Source of the DNA: CAYTOF01 sp964439435
Lineage (GTDB): Bacteria; Bacillota; Clostridia; Oscillospirales; QAMX01
Direction of reading: 5' to 3'
NCBI GenBank assembly: GCA_964439435.1
Contig: CAYTOF010000012.1
Location: forward strand, 1-37,851
DNA length: 37,851 nucleotides
Below the pieces are notes generated by a model. The model made no database searches and was not told the DNA's origin. It worked only from the letters and a program-made list of their open reading frames with translations. Of the stretch, positions 16,789-24,984 are shown piece by piece. The translations under genes were made by a program, and so were the position numbers. Each line of letters opens with the position of its first letter. Within the stretch, counting starts at the first letter, position 1.

Positions 16789-17367
16789 ATGAAGACCAAC
16801 CGTTACGTGTTGTTTTTGATTTTATTTGCTTTTTGGATCGCCATCGGAGGGACAGCAGATCTCCAACACATAGTGGCCGGCGCCGTTCTGTCTTTTGCCG
16901 CCATCATCTTTTGGCATGTGTTTGATCATCTGCTGCCAAAGATTCCCACTTTTGGCGAACTTTTTTTATTGGGACATTGTCTTGTCTTGATGATAGGCTA
17001 TGTTATACAGGCAAATATCTCCATGGCCAAAATTTTACTTTTTGACAAACCCGAAGTCAGCCCCGTTTTTGTGGAGATGGAGCCCGGTATTTCGAGCAAT
17101 TGGGGCAGGGTGCTTCTTGCCACCTGTATCACGATAACTCCGGGTACAATCACTGTCGACATAAACCCCGACACCAACCGTATAATAGTTCACTCTGTCA
17201 CAATGCAAGGCGCCCACGACTTGATGCGCTGGCGCATCATTTATGTCATAAGAGATCTGGAAAACTATAGGCAAAGGAGGAATGCCCATGCTTTGGCTGC
17301 TGGTAATAATGATGGTGCTGGTTCTGCTGGCACTGATAAAGGCGATAATAGGCCCGACGATAATTGA
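16789..17367 (+). CDS. mnhE: Mrp antiporter subunit E (MnhE/MrpE)
   Basis: Membrane subunit of the multisubunit cation/proton antiporter. The start is the ATG at 16789, with AAAGAGGA 5 nt upstream; a frame from a TTG at 16690 would begin inside the terminator and is rejected. The 192-residue protein has N-terminal hydrophobic segments (YVLFLILFAFWIAIGG, VAGAVLSFAAIIFWHVF) and then the family motif VLLATCITITPGTITVDI and the cytoplasmic region VHSVTMQGAHDLMRWRIIY. It is the first structural gene after the riboswitch. Its 3' end overlaps mnhF by 80 nt. Confidence 0.92.
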   Translation: MKTNRYVLFLILFAFWIAIGGTADLQHIVAGAVLSFAAIIFWHVFDHLLPKIPTFGELFLLGHCLVLMIGYVIQANISMAKILLFDKPEVSPVFVEMEPGISSNWGRVLLATCITITPGTITVDINPDTNRIIVHSVTMQGAHDLMRWRIIYVIRDLENYRQRRNAHALAAGNNDGAGSAGTDKGDNRPDDN

Positions 17368-17608
17368 CCGTCTGATTTCAATCAACGCCATAACCACCCT
17401 TGTCAGCGCTTTGATTTTGCTGTTTGCCTTTTTCCACGACGACTATGGTCTGGTGGATGTCGCCCTTGTGTTCATGCTGTGCGCCTTTGTCGGCGGGCTT
17501 TGGATACTAAAGACCTTTGCGCCGGGCAACTGGGACCCGCATCTGCCGGAAATAAAGACGATTAGACCCGATACGGAGGATCAAACTGATGTTGACAGTG
17601 ATATCTGA
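17288..17608 (+). CDS. mnhF: Mrp antiporter subunit F (MnhF/MrpF)
   Basis: Small membrane subunit of 106 residues with three predicted helices (LWLLVIMMVLVLLALI, ITTLVSALILLFAFF, VDVALVFMLCAFVGGLWIL) and the conserved GPTIIDRLISINAITT stretch. AAAGGAGG ends at 17280. It is 7 nt from the ATG at 17288 but only 1 nt from an in-frame ATG at 17282, so 17288 is the start. The gene overlaps mnhE by 80 nt and mnhG by 20 nt. Confidence 0.92.
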   Translation: MLWLLVIMMVLVLLALIKAIIGPTIIDRLISINAITTLVSALILLFAFFHDDYGLVDVALVFMLCAFVGGLWILKTFAPGNWDPHLPEIKTIRPDTEDQTDVDSDI

Positions 17609-17900
17609 CATAATACTATATGCCTCACTTGTTTTCTTTTTGCTGGGTGTTTTCGGGCTCTTCAAACTGCCTGACTCTTTTACACGCATGCATGCCCTTG
17701 GGATGTGCGATTCCATGGGGGTGGGGCTTGTCGGTCTGGCCCTGCTCATCAAAAGCCCCAACTGGATAATAGCCGTCAAGCTGATCATAACACTCATGCT
17801 TTTCTGGATTATAAACACCACCATGACGCACTTAATCGCCAAGGTCGGCCTGCTCTACGGCACTCGCCCCTCTGACAATACAAAAACGGAGAAATTATAA
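17589..17900 (+). CDS. mnhG: Mrp antiporter subunit G (MnhG/MrpG)
   Basis: Small membrane subunit of 103 residues with three helices and the family signature GLFKLPDSFTRMHALGMCDSMG. Overlaps mnhF at its start and shares a single base with the next gene (ATAATGG junction). GGAGGATC precedes the ATG. E, F and G in this order open both Mrp and membrane-bound hydrogenase (Mbh) clusters. Confidence 0.93.
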   Translation: MLTVISDIILYASLVFFLLGVFGLFKLPDSFTRMHALGMCDSMGVGLVGLALLIKSPNWIIAVKLIITLMLFWIINTTMTHLIAKVGLLYGTRPSDNTKTEKL

Positions 17901-18151
17901 TGGATTTTATTTCCACGGATTACTGGATAATGGCCCTGTCCGTCGTCTTGATTGCCTCTTCTCTGGCAATGTATTTTATAAAAAACCTGTTGCATGCGGT
18001 TATTGTATTTGGAGCATACAGCATCATAATGGCCTTTGTTTGGCTGCAGATGGAGACCCCTGACTTGGCTATAACCGAGGCGGCGGCGGGCATCTGCATG
18101 ACTGTCTTGATGATGGGCGTCATCTTCAAGACAAGCAGAAAGGACGAGTGA
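17900..18151 (+). CDS. DUF4040 / MbhD-like subunit
   Basis: 83-residue, three-helix membrane protein with the motif LLHAVIVFGAYSIIMAFVWLQMETPDLAITEAA. That stretch, shown here only in part by FGAYSIIMAFVWLQMETPD, matches the DUF4040 domain found at the C-terminal side of MrpA and as stand-alone MbhD in Thermococcus hydrogenase operons. In canonical Mrp operons it is fused inside MrpA; here it is a separate gene. It is probably part of the proton- or cation-conducting path of the complex. Confidence 0.85.
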   Translation: MDFISTDYWIMALSVVLIASSLAMYFIKNLLHAVIVFGAYSIIMAFVWLQMETPDLAITEAAAGICMTVLMMGVIFKTSRKDE

Positions 18152-18154
18152 TAT

Positions 18155-18451
18155 ATGAAGTTTAAAATCTTTGTCATTGTCCTTTTGGTCTTGCTCTCTG
18201 CCTTTACCGTATTCAATGTCGTCATAGAGCTTCCGACCTACGGTGAAAAGGACAATCCCATACACAACGAGGTCTACAGACGCTATATAGATGAACAGAT
18301 GGAGGACACAGGCATACCCAATATGGTGACCTCCATAGTGCTTGACTACCGGGCATATGATACGATGTTTGAAACCATAGTGCTCTTTGCGGCTGTGACC
18401 GCTGTCGCGGTTGCTCTAAAAGCAACCAAAAAAGGAGGGGACGATAAGTGA
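18155..18451 (+). CDS. MbhE-like antiporter subunit
   Basis: 98-residue protein with an N-terminal helix (IFVIVLLVLLSAFTVFNVVI), a polar loop rich in charged residues (DNPIHNEVYRRYIDEQMEDTG) and a second helix (TIVLFAAVTAVAVALKAT). The VTSIVLDYRAYDTMFET stretch is the MbhE/MrpA C-terminal signature. It starts 3 nt after the DUF4040 gene and overlaps mnhB in a GTGA junction. As with the preceding gene, this part is normally the C-terminus of MrpA. Confidence 0.85.
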   Translation: MKFKIFVIVLLVLLSAFTVFNVVIELPTYGEKDNPIHNEVYRRYIDEQMEDTGIPNMVTSIVLDYRAYDTMFETIVLFAAVTAVAVALKATKKGGDDK

Positions 18452-18870
18452 GAGACTTTATTTTAAAGCGCATGTCTCCGGTTATTTTGCCCTTTATTTT
18501 TGTCTTTGGATTTTATGTGATACTGCACGGACATATCTCCGCGGGAGGGTCTTTTGCCGGAGGGATTATAGTGGGACTCAGCTTTGTGGCTTATGCCACA
18601 ATTTACGGGATGGACAAAGGGCGTGAAAAACTGCCCGAAAAAACCCTGACCTATATCGAGAGTTATGCCACCCTCTGGTACGGCCTAATGGGCCTTGTCG
18701 GTATCTTTGCAGGAGTTCCGTTTTTATCAAACAAGTTGGCCGGCATAAACCTCGGAATACCCGGATCTCTGTTTTCCGGCGGCCTCATATCCCTGATTGC
18801 CTTTGGTGTCGGGCTGCGAGTGGCAAGCACCGTTGTCACTTTGTTTTTTCTGTTGATGGATGAGTCTTAA
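18448..18870 (+). CDS. mnhB: Mrp antiporter subunit B (MnhB/MrpB)
   Basis: 140-residue membrane subunit with four predicted helices. The conserved LHGHISAGGSFAGGIIVGL is the family's GHxxPGGGFxGG signature with Ser-Ala in place of the usual proline pair. It starts at GTG 18448, overlapping the preceding stop by 4 nt, with AGGAGGGG just upstream. Confidence 0.92.
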   Translation: MRDFILKRMSPVILPFIFVFGFYVILHGHISAGGSFAGGIIVGLSFVAYATIYGMDKGREKLPEKTLTYIESYATLWYGLMGLVGIFAGVPFLSNKLAGINLGIPGSLFSGGLISLIAFGVGLRVASTVVTLFFLLMDES

Positions 18871-18896
18871 AAAGGTGAGAGGAGCAGTATAAAAAG

Positions 18897-19283
18897 ATGA
18901 AAGAGATGTTTCTAAAGCTTGTTGCCAATTACCCCTATGTGATCTCCTTTGCTCTGTTTGCCATAGGTGCAGTGACCGTTTTGACCCGCTCCAATCTGAT
19001 CAAAAAACTGATTGGCATCAATATAATGGAGAGCGCCATCTTCCTGCTTTTTGTGGCCAGCGCCTATATACGACGTGCCAAAGGCCTCATGTACACACAG
19101 GACGGTGTCGGAGAAATCCACATAAACCCTCTCCCCTCTGCCCTCATGCTCACGGGCATTGTCGTCAGTGTCAGCGTCACCGCTTTTGCCCTGGCGCTGA
19201 TTGTGCGGCTTTACAACTCATACGGAACCACGAGCTTGAGAAAAATAGAAGAAATCAGAAGTGAAGTAAAGAAAAATGATTGA
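18897..19283 (+). CDS. mnhC: Mrp antiporter subunit C (MnhC/NuoK-like)
   Basis: 128-residue NuoK-like subunit with three helices. The motifs NLIKKLIGINIMESAIFLLF and DPL-type stretch NPLPSALMLTGIVVSVSVTA are characteristic of the MnhC/NuoK family, including the conserved membrane glutamate in IMES. The stop overlaps the mnhD start by 8 nt. The ribosome site (GGTGAGAGGAG) is somewhat distant. Confidence 0.92.
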   Translation: MKEMFLKLVANYPYVISFALFAIGAVTVLTRSNLIKKLIGINIMESAIFLLFVASAYIRRAKGLMYTQDGVGEIHINPLPSALMLTGIVVSVSVTAFALALIVRLYNSYGTTSLRKIEEIRSEVKKND

Positions 19284-20772
19284 GACAATAACAGAAAATC
19301 TATCCGTCATCATAGTTATCCTGCCTCTTTTTGTGGCCTTTGTACTGCCCACATATCTTAAAAAAATCAAACTTGTCGACTACAGCGCCATTTTTGCAAG
19401 CGTTTTGCTCCTTGTCGGCGTCGGCTATCTCACACATATTGTGCTTTCACAAAACGGTCTTCCCATTCTCTACAGCCTGGGCGGTTGGTCTGCGCCCTGG
19501 GGCATTGAGCTTAAAACAAATGAACTGAGCGCATTTTTCCTCCTCGTGGTGTCTGTCGTGACCTTGCCCATAGTGTTGTTTTCCAAAAACAACCTCGCCC
19601 ATGAACTCGGACACCAATACCGCTCGGCGCGTTTTTATGTGCTTTTACTCCTCCTTGTCGGCTCTTTGGCGGGCATGGCCTTCACAAATGACCTCTTCAA
19701 CGTGTTTGTCTTGGTGGAGGTGGCAACCCTGAGCTGCTGCGGACTCGTGAGTGCCAAAAATACGTCGGGGGCCGCAAAGGCTGCTTTTTCATATCTCATT
19801 CTCGCCTCCCTGGGCTCCGCTCTGATTCTGGGCGGCATCGGCTTTATATATGTCACAACAGGGCACCTGAACATGAGCTTTGCCGCCGCGGAACTGGCGA
19901 AGACCTGGCAGGCAAGCCCGGCTGTCATCTGGATGGCTTTCAGCTTTATGCTGGTGGGCTTTGGCATCAAAGCCGCCCTCTTTCCCTTCCATATCTGGCT
20001 GCCCGACGCCCATTCCAACGCCCCTGCACCCGCGAGCGCGGTGCTTTCGGGCCTTGCCGTAAAGGGCTACTTTCTGTGCTATCTCAAAATTTTATTTTCC
20101 GTTTTTGGCACCACACTGTTAAAGAGTTATATAATGCATGTCATTTTAATGGTACTCGGAGTGGCGGCGGTTCTTGTCGCGGCAATCATGGCCATAAGAC
20201 AGAGTGAGCTGAAACGTATGCTCGCCTATTCCACCGTCTCCCATCTCGGTTATCTGTTTATTGGCATAAGTTTTGTCAATGAAAAAGGGCTTGCGGGAGC
20301 ACTGATCTACCTTGCCGGACATGCTGTCTGTAAGTCTCTGCTGTTTTTAACCTCAGGCGCAATGATTTCCGCCACGGGAAAGGAAAAGATAGAAGACCTT
20401 TCCGGTATCGGCAAGAAGATGCCCCTTACAATGCTCGGCTTTACGATCGGCTCCCTGGGACTTGTCGGCATACCTCTGTTCTCCGGATTTGTGGGCAAAT
20501 GGCATCTCATTTTAGCAAGCCTTGAAGTCGGCCAAATAGCTCCCTTGCTTGTCATCGTCTTGGGGAGTATCCTGTGCGCCGCATATCTTTTGCCCGTGAT
20601 CAAAAGAGCTTATTTTGAAGAACCCACCTTCAAAAGCTATGTCCAAGACCCGGGTCCCGCACAAAAAATCGCCGTTGTGCTCCTGATTGGTGCGGTGATG
20701 GTCATCGGCCTGTTCCCCGGCCTGCTTATAAAACTTGCATATGGTGCGGCGGCGACGCTTTTGTCGGCGTGA
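19276..20772 (+). CDS. mnhD: Mrp antiporter subunit D (NuoN/L-like)
   Basis: 498-residue polytopic membrane protein with the proton_antipo_M domain. The key charged residues of this fold are visible: a glutamate in helix 5 (E148 in FVLVEVATLS) and a lysine in helix 7 (K232 in GFGIKAALFPFHIWLP), followed by AHSNAPAPASAVLSGLAVK. A second lysine/histidine region appears as LKRMLAYSTVSHLGY. These are the elements proposed to carry protons in complex I and Mrp subunits. First of three large antiporter subunits in the operon. Confidence 0.93.
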   Translation: MIETITENLSVIIVILPLFVAFVLPTYLKKIKLVDYSAIFASVLLLVGVGYLTHIVLSQNGLPILYSLGGWSAPWGIELKTNELSAFFLLVVSVVTLPIVLFSKNNLAHELGHQYRSARFYVLLLLLVGSLAGMAFTNDLFNVFVLVEVATLSCCGLVSAKNTSGAAKAAFSYLILASLGSALILGGIGFIYVTTGHLNMSFAAAELAKTWQASPAVIWMAFSFMLVGFGIKAALFPFHIWLPDAHSNAPAPASAVLSGLAVKGYFLCYLKILFSVFGTTLLKSYIMHVILMVLGVAAVLVAAIMAIRQSELKRMLAYSTVSHLGYLFIGISFVNEKGLAGALIYLAGHAVCKSLLFLTSGAMISATGKEKIEDLSGIGKKMPLTMLGFTIGSLGLVGIPLFSGFVGKWHLILASLEVGQIAPLLVIVLGSILCAAYLLPVIKRAYFEEPTFKSYVQDPGPAQKIAVVLLIGAVMVIGLFPGLLIKLAYGAAATLLSA

Positions 20773-20800
20773 GTGCAACCATAGGATAGGAAACCAACAT

Positions 20801-22246
20801 ATGTATAATCTCATCTTGGCCCTCGCAAGCGGCATCCTTGGCGGCGCAATCGTATTTGCTTTTCCGCGCCTCGGTAACCGCGTGAGAAATGCCATAACCT
20901 CATTTTTCTGCATGTCCGCTCTGTTTTTTAGCTGGCGTGCCGCTTTGGGCATCTTTTCGGGCAGGAGCATCGCCCTCTCCCTCAACCTCGGCGGGCTGAA
21001 TTTCACCCTGGCACCGGACCCTCTCGGCGCCATCTTTTCCCTCATCATCTCAACGATGTGGCTTTTCGCCGCCATCTACTCCATGGGATATATGGAGGGA
21101 AAGCCAAGACTGCACACATATTATGGCTTTTTGCTCATCTCCCTCAGTGTTGCCCTCGGTGTGTCCTATGCGGGCAATCTGTTGGCGCTGTATCTGTTTT
21201 ATGAGCTTTTGACCTTTGCAACCTATCCTCTTGTCATCCACGACCGTTCAGAGCAGGCTATGAAGGCCGGCAAACAGTATATATTCTACAATCTCGTCGG
21301 TGCGGGACTGATCCTCATCGCCATCGTCATGACCACGGTTAAAGTGGGGAATCTAAACTTTTCCGCTCAGAGCTTGCTTCAAGGGCAACCCGGCGGCGGT
21401 ATGAACATCTTGCTTTTGCTGTTTATTGCAGGCTTTGGCGTCAAGGCGGCCATAATGCCTCTGCACCGTTGGCTGCCCAAAGCCATGGCAGCCCCCACAC
21501 CCATCAGCGCTCTTTTGCATGCCGTCGCCGTCGTTTATGCCGGTGTCTTTGGTGTGCTGCGCGTTGTCTATTCGGTTTTTGGCAAAGAGCTCATATCGGA
21601 GCTTATCGCAGGACAGGCACTGAAGTGGGTGGCGGTCATCACCATTGTCTTTGGCATCATCATTGCCCTGAGGCAAGACACGCTGAAACGCCGCCTTGCC
21701 TACCAGACCATCAGCCATCTCTCCTATATCCTCCTCGGTGCCTTTGTTTTCACGGAGTGGGGCCTTGGAGGAGCGGTTTTTCAGATGATTGCCTATTCTC
21801 TTTTGAAGGTTTCGCTGTTTTTCTGCGCGGGCATCATCGCGGAGAAGACAGGCAAAACTAAGATCAGCCAAATGCAGGGAGTCGGCTATCGTCTCCCCAT
21901 CACAATGGCAGTTTTCAGCATAGCAACCCTTGGCATGGTCGGCATGCTGCCCCTTGCCACCTTTTGGAGCAAATTTTATCTGATGAAAGGTTCCGTGGAG
22001 AGCGGATTTCTACTCCCTGCCCTTGCATTGATTTTCAGCGGCATATTAAACGCCGTCTGCTTCATACCGATGATTGTCTCCTCCTTTAAAGGAGATCGGG
22101 ATGCGACACTCATCAAGCGGGACAAAAGCTTTTATCTAATGCTCGTCCCCACCATTGTCCTGGTGCTTGGCTCCATTGTGGCGGGATTCTGGCCGGGTTC
22201 CATCTGGTATGGTGTGACTTCCGTAGTCAACAGCTTTTTCCACTAA
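20801..22246 (+). CDS. Second MnhD-like antiporter subunit
   Basis: 481-residue polytopic paralogue of MnhD. It keeps the helix-5 glutamate (E135 in YLFYELLTFA), the helix-7 lysine (K215 in GFGVKAAIMPLHRWLPKA) and the KRRLAYQTISHLSY stretch. The start is the ATG at 20801, with ATAGGA about 10 nt upstream; a longer frame from 20735 overlaps mnhD and encodes arginine-rich non-family sequence. Canonical Mrp has only one MnhD, so this extra copy points to the Mbh-like or multi-module layout. Confidence 0.92.
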   Translation: MYNLILALASGILGGAIVFAFPRLGNRVRNAITSFFCMSALFFSWRAALGIFSGRSIALSLNLGGLNFTLAPDPLGAIFSLIISTMWLFAAIYSMGYMEGKPRLHTYYGFLLISLSVALGVSYAGNLLALYLFYELLTFATYPLVIHDRSEQAMKAGKQYIFYNLVGAGLILIAIVMTTVKVGNLNFSAQSLLQGQPGGGMNILLLLFIAGFGVKAAIMPLHRWLPKAMAAPTPISALLHAVAVVYAGVFGVLRVVYSVFGKELISELIAGQALKWVAVITIVFGIIIALRQDTLKRRLAYQTISHLSYILLGAFVFTEWGLGGAVFQMIAYSLLKVSLFFCAGIIAEKTGKTKISQMQGVGYRLPITMAVFSIATLGMVGMLPLATFWSKFYLMKGSVESGFLLPALALIFSGILNAVCFIPMIVSSFKGDRDATLIKRDKSFYLMLVPTIVLVLGSIVAGFWPGSIWYGVTSVVNSFFH

Positions 22247-22264
22247 ATAAGGAGGTGTTTTCAA

Positions 22265-24246
22265 ATGTTGATACTTGCTCTGCTGGCCGTTCCTTTCATC
22301 GGGCTTTTGGCCTCTGTCCTTGTCTCGGGTTTTAAGTCCGCGGCTGATAAACTTCGTTCCGTCATCACTGTCCTCACCTCCATGGCAAGCCTTTTTATAT
22401 CTGTCCTTTTACTTAAAAATATTTTATCAGAAGGGGCCATCGCCTTTAAAATCCCCCTATACGGACCCTTTTCGCCATCTTTTTATCTCGATGCTCTGTC
22501 GGGCACACTGGCGGTTCTGGCCTCGCTTCTCTGGCTTGTCATCACATTGTACTCGCAAAAATACATGGTCCACGAGGGAAAGACATCCCTTTTCAACATC
22601 TCAACCCTTGCAACACTCCTTGCCGTGCTGGGCGTTTTTGCAGCGGGTGATATGTTGACAATGCTGCTCTTTTTTGAACTGATGACAATCTCCTCCTATT
22701 TTTGGGTCATACACAGATGGGACAAAAACGCCACTGTCGCAGGGTATTTTTATCTCTTTTTCAGCTTGGTCGGCGGCCTGCTCATAGCCCTCGGCATAAC
22801 CCTGCCGGGAGTCGGTACGGGAGCTTTCCCCGCTCTGGGTGCCGTCAGCTCTCAAGTCGGCGGTGCATATGGCAAACTCAGCATCCTGCTCTTTGTCATC
22901 GGCTTTGGCATCAAAGCCGGTATGGTGCCCCTCCACCTGTGGCTCTCAAGGGCTCATTCCTTTGCCCCGACTCCGGGAAGCGCGCTTTTGTCGGGCTTGC
23001 TCATCAAAGTCGGANNNNNNNNNNTGGTCTGATCAGAGTCGTCGGTTTTGTCGGCTTTGACCCCTCAAGCACCCTGTCGGCAACCTTTGGCACTGTCATC
23101 ACCGTCCTTGGGATAGCATCGATGCTGACGGGCGTCATTGCGGCGCTGTTGCAAAGCGATGCAAAACGCCTTTTGGCATATCACAGTGTCAGCCAGATGG
23201 GCTATGTGATTCTCTCTATCGGCATTGCCCTGTATCTGGGTGCTGCCGGCGGTCTCAGCCTTGCCGGTGCGGTGTATCACATGATAAACCACGCTCTGTT
23301 TAAAAGCGCTCTGTTTTTGGGTGTCGGTATCATATATTACCACCACAAAGAGACGAACCTCTACAAGATGGGCGGCCTGATAAAGAAAATGCCCCTGCTG
23401 GCGGCTTTTGTATTCATCGCCGTCCTTGGTATAACCGGTACTCCCGGACTGAACGGCTATGCCAGCAAGAGCATCATACACCACGGGCTCAATCTTGCCC
23501 TGCAGAGAGAGGGCCCATGGTTAAAAATCATCGAGATTCTCTTCTCCGCTGTCGGCGTCGGCACCGCGGCTTCCTTTGCAAAGCTTTTCTACCTTGCGTT
23601 TTTAAAGAAAGCGCCGACAAGCACGGCGACTTTGCCTTCTCCCGTTGCTTTAGAAGACAATAAAACTAAAAAGTCGAAGCTCCCCGTTTCGCTCTATCTG
23701 CCCCTGGCACTTCTGTCCGCCGTAATGCTCTTTATCGGCTTTGCCCCAAAGCTTTTCCTCGAAAAGCTCATCGCCCCCGCTTCCCTGGCCGCGGGTATTC
23801 CGGGAGCCGACGCCGCGGTGCAAAACTTCAATTTTTGGGCGTTTCCCGACCTGCTGTCCACAGCCATCACCCTGGGACTTGGCATCTTGCTCTGCGTTGC
23901 CGGATTCAAAACAGGTCTGTTCCACCTCAAAGTGCCGACTTGGCTCACTTTGGAAGGGCTTGTTTATCTTGTATATAGTGGGACAGTCTCCTTACTAAGG
24001 AAAATCCGCTCCGGCGCGAAATCCCTTGGCGGCGTGCTGTCAAATGGCGGCAGGAGATTTTCAAGCTTTGTTTCCGCCAACCTCACACTTGAAAAATTCT
24101 ATACCCTCGGCAAGACCTCTCTTGTCGGCATCAGCGCCAATGTGGCTCTGTTGGTCTTTATGCTCTTGCTCTTGTTTGCCGGATATGCCGTTGTCTCCGT
24201 CAAGACAGGCACGGTTTTCTCCGGTTTTTTGAGCTTCTTTCCTTAA
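22265..24246 (+). CDS. Third, MnhA/ND5-like antiporter subunit, interrupted by an assembly gap
   Basis: Starts at ATG 22265 with a strong AAGGAGGTG. The first 250 residues read in one frame up to LLSGLLIKVG at 23014; after the Ns the protein continues in a different frame from GLIRVVGFVGFDP (23026) to the stop at 24246. Homologues read KxGxYGLIRV here, so about two residues are missing and the gene is almost certainly intact, about 658 residues. The helix-5 glutamate (E138 in LFFELMTISS) and helix-7 lysine (K217 in GFGIKAGMVPLHLWLSRA) are present, as is LLAYHSVSQMGY. The long C-terminal tail has a further membrane helix (NVALLVFMLLLLFAGYAVVS), as in ND5-type subunits. Confidence 0.88.
23015..23024. 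other. Run of ten Ns (assembly gap)
   Basis: Ten unknown bases. The reading frame before and after can be joined only if the true gap length leaves remainder 2 when divided by 3 (5 nt fits the expected protein), so the ten Ns are a placeholder and not a measured length. Confidence 0.95.
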
Positions 24247-24264
24247 TATAACGATGAGGTATGT

Positions 24265-24924
24265 ATGACTAATTCACGTTCGCGCACAAACACATTTTCC
24301 CATATCCTCGGCTTTGTCCTCATGGTCGTTGCCGGCTGGATTGACACGGTGGCACTCAATTATTTTGTCAATGAGAACTCCTCCTTTCTCACCGGACGGG
24401 TGGTAAAGCTTGGCAAGTATATCCTGATTGGCAACCACACAGGCATAAAGAGCGTTCTGCTCATCATATTTTTATACATTGCAGGTGCTGTCTTTTCCAC
24501 ACTGATAACAAGAAGAGCAGGCCTGTCCTGGGGGTTGTATTTTTCCGGTTCCTTGCTTTTGCTGAGCTTGATTGTCTTCTATCTGGCAGGTGCATCCATC
24601 ATAGCCTATATATGCCTGCCCATGTGCATGGGCAGCCAAAACGCCGCCACCAGTCTGACACGCATTGGCAGGACAACGCATCTGACGGGCCCCATCACTG
24701 ACATCGGCATCTACATCGCGAAGGGGGAGTGGAAACAGGCACTGTTTTGGGTACTTCGTGCCATTGGATTTCTCCTGGGTGCCCTGGTGGCGTATTACCT
24801 CACGGGCATCTACAACTCCGCCCACATACCGCTGTTTAAAACCCTGATTGCCCCCACCGCCATTTTGTTTGTCGTGGCGTTTTTGCAAAAAAGATTTATA
24901 AAATTGGAGCTTTTAGAAAACTAA
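24265..24924 (+). CDS. DUF1275 (YoaK family) membrane protein
   Basis: 219-residue integral membrane protein with six or so predicted helices. The first segments contain GWIDTVALNYFVNENSSFLTGR, of which GWIDTVALNYF is the recognisable DUF1275 opening, and the centre has LPMCMGSQNAATSLTRIG followed by THLTGPITDIGI, the family's most conserved stretch. Function is unknown. It starts 18 nt after the last antiporter gene with GAGGT upstream and ends at the terminator, so it is the last gene of the riboswitch-controlled operon. Confidence 0.9.
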   Translation: MTNSRSRTNTFSHILGFVLMVVAGWIDTVALNYFVNENSSFLTGRVVKLGKYILIGNHTGIKSVLLIIFLYIAGAVFSTLITRRAGLSWGLYFSGSLLLLSLIVFYLAGASIIAYICLPMCMGSQNAATSLTRIGRTTHLTGPITDIGIYIAKGEWKQALFWVLRAIGFLLGALVAYYLTGIYNSAHIPLFKTLIAPTAILFVVAFLQKRFIKLELLEN

Positions 24925-24934
24925 TCAAATCAAT

Positions 24935-24977
24935 AAAACACTCTCCCCTTGGGCCGTGCCCATGAGGAGAGTGTTTT
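24935..24977. terminator. Bidirectional intrinsic terminator
   Basis: AAAACACTCTCC (24935-24946) pairs perfectly with 24966-24977, and an inner GGGC/GCCC stem (24951-24954 with 24958-24961) tops it. Because the arms end in A4 and T4, it reads as a terminator in both directions. It ends the antiporter operon and the convergent ABC operon. Confidence 0.9.
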
Positions 24978-24984
24978 GTTGTCG

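Noticed and set aside
22265..24246. Last antiporter gene as a pseudogene or two genes
   Set aside because: The apparent frameshift coincides exactly with the run of Ns, and family sequence continues on both sides.
16789..24246. Membrane-bound hydrogenase operon
   Set aside because: Gene order resembles the Mbh antiporter half, but no hydrogenase large, small or ferredoxin subunit is present in the operon.
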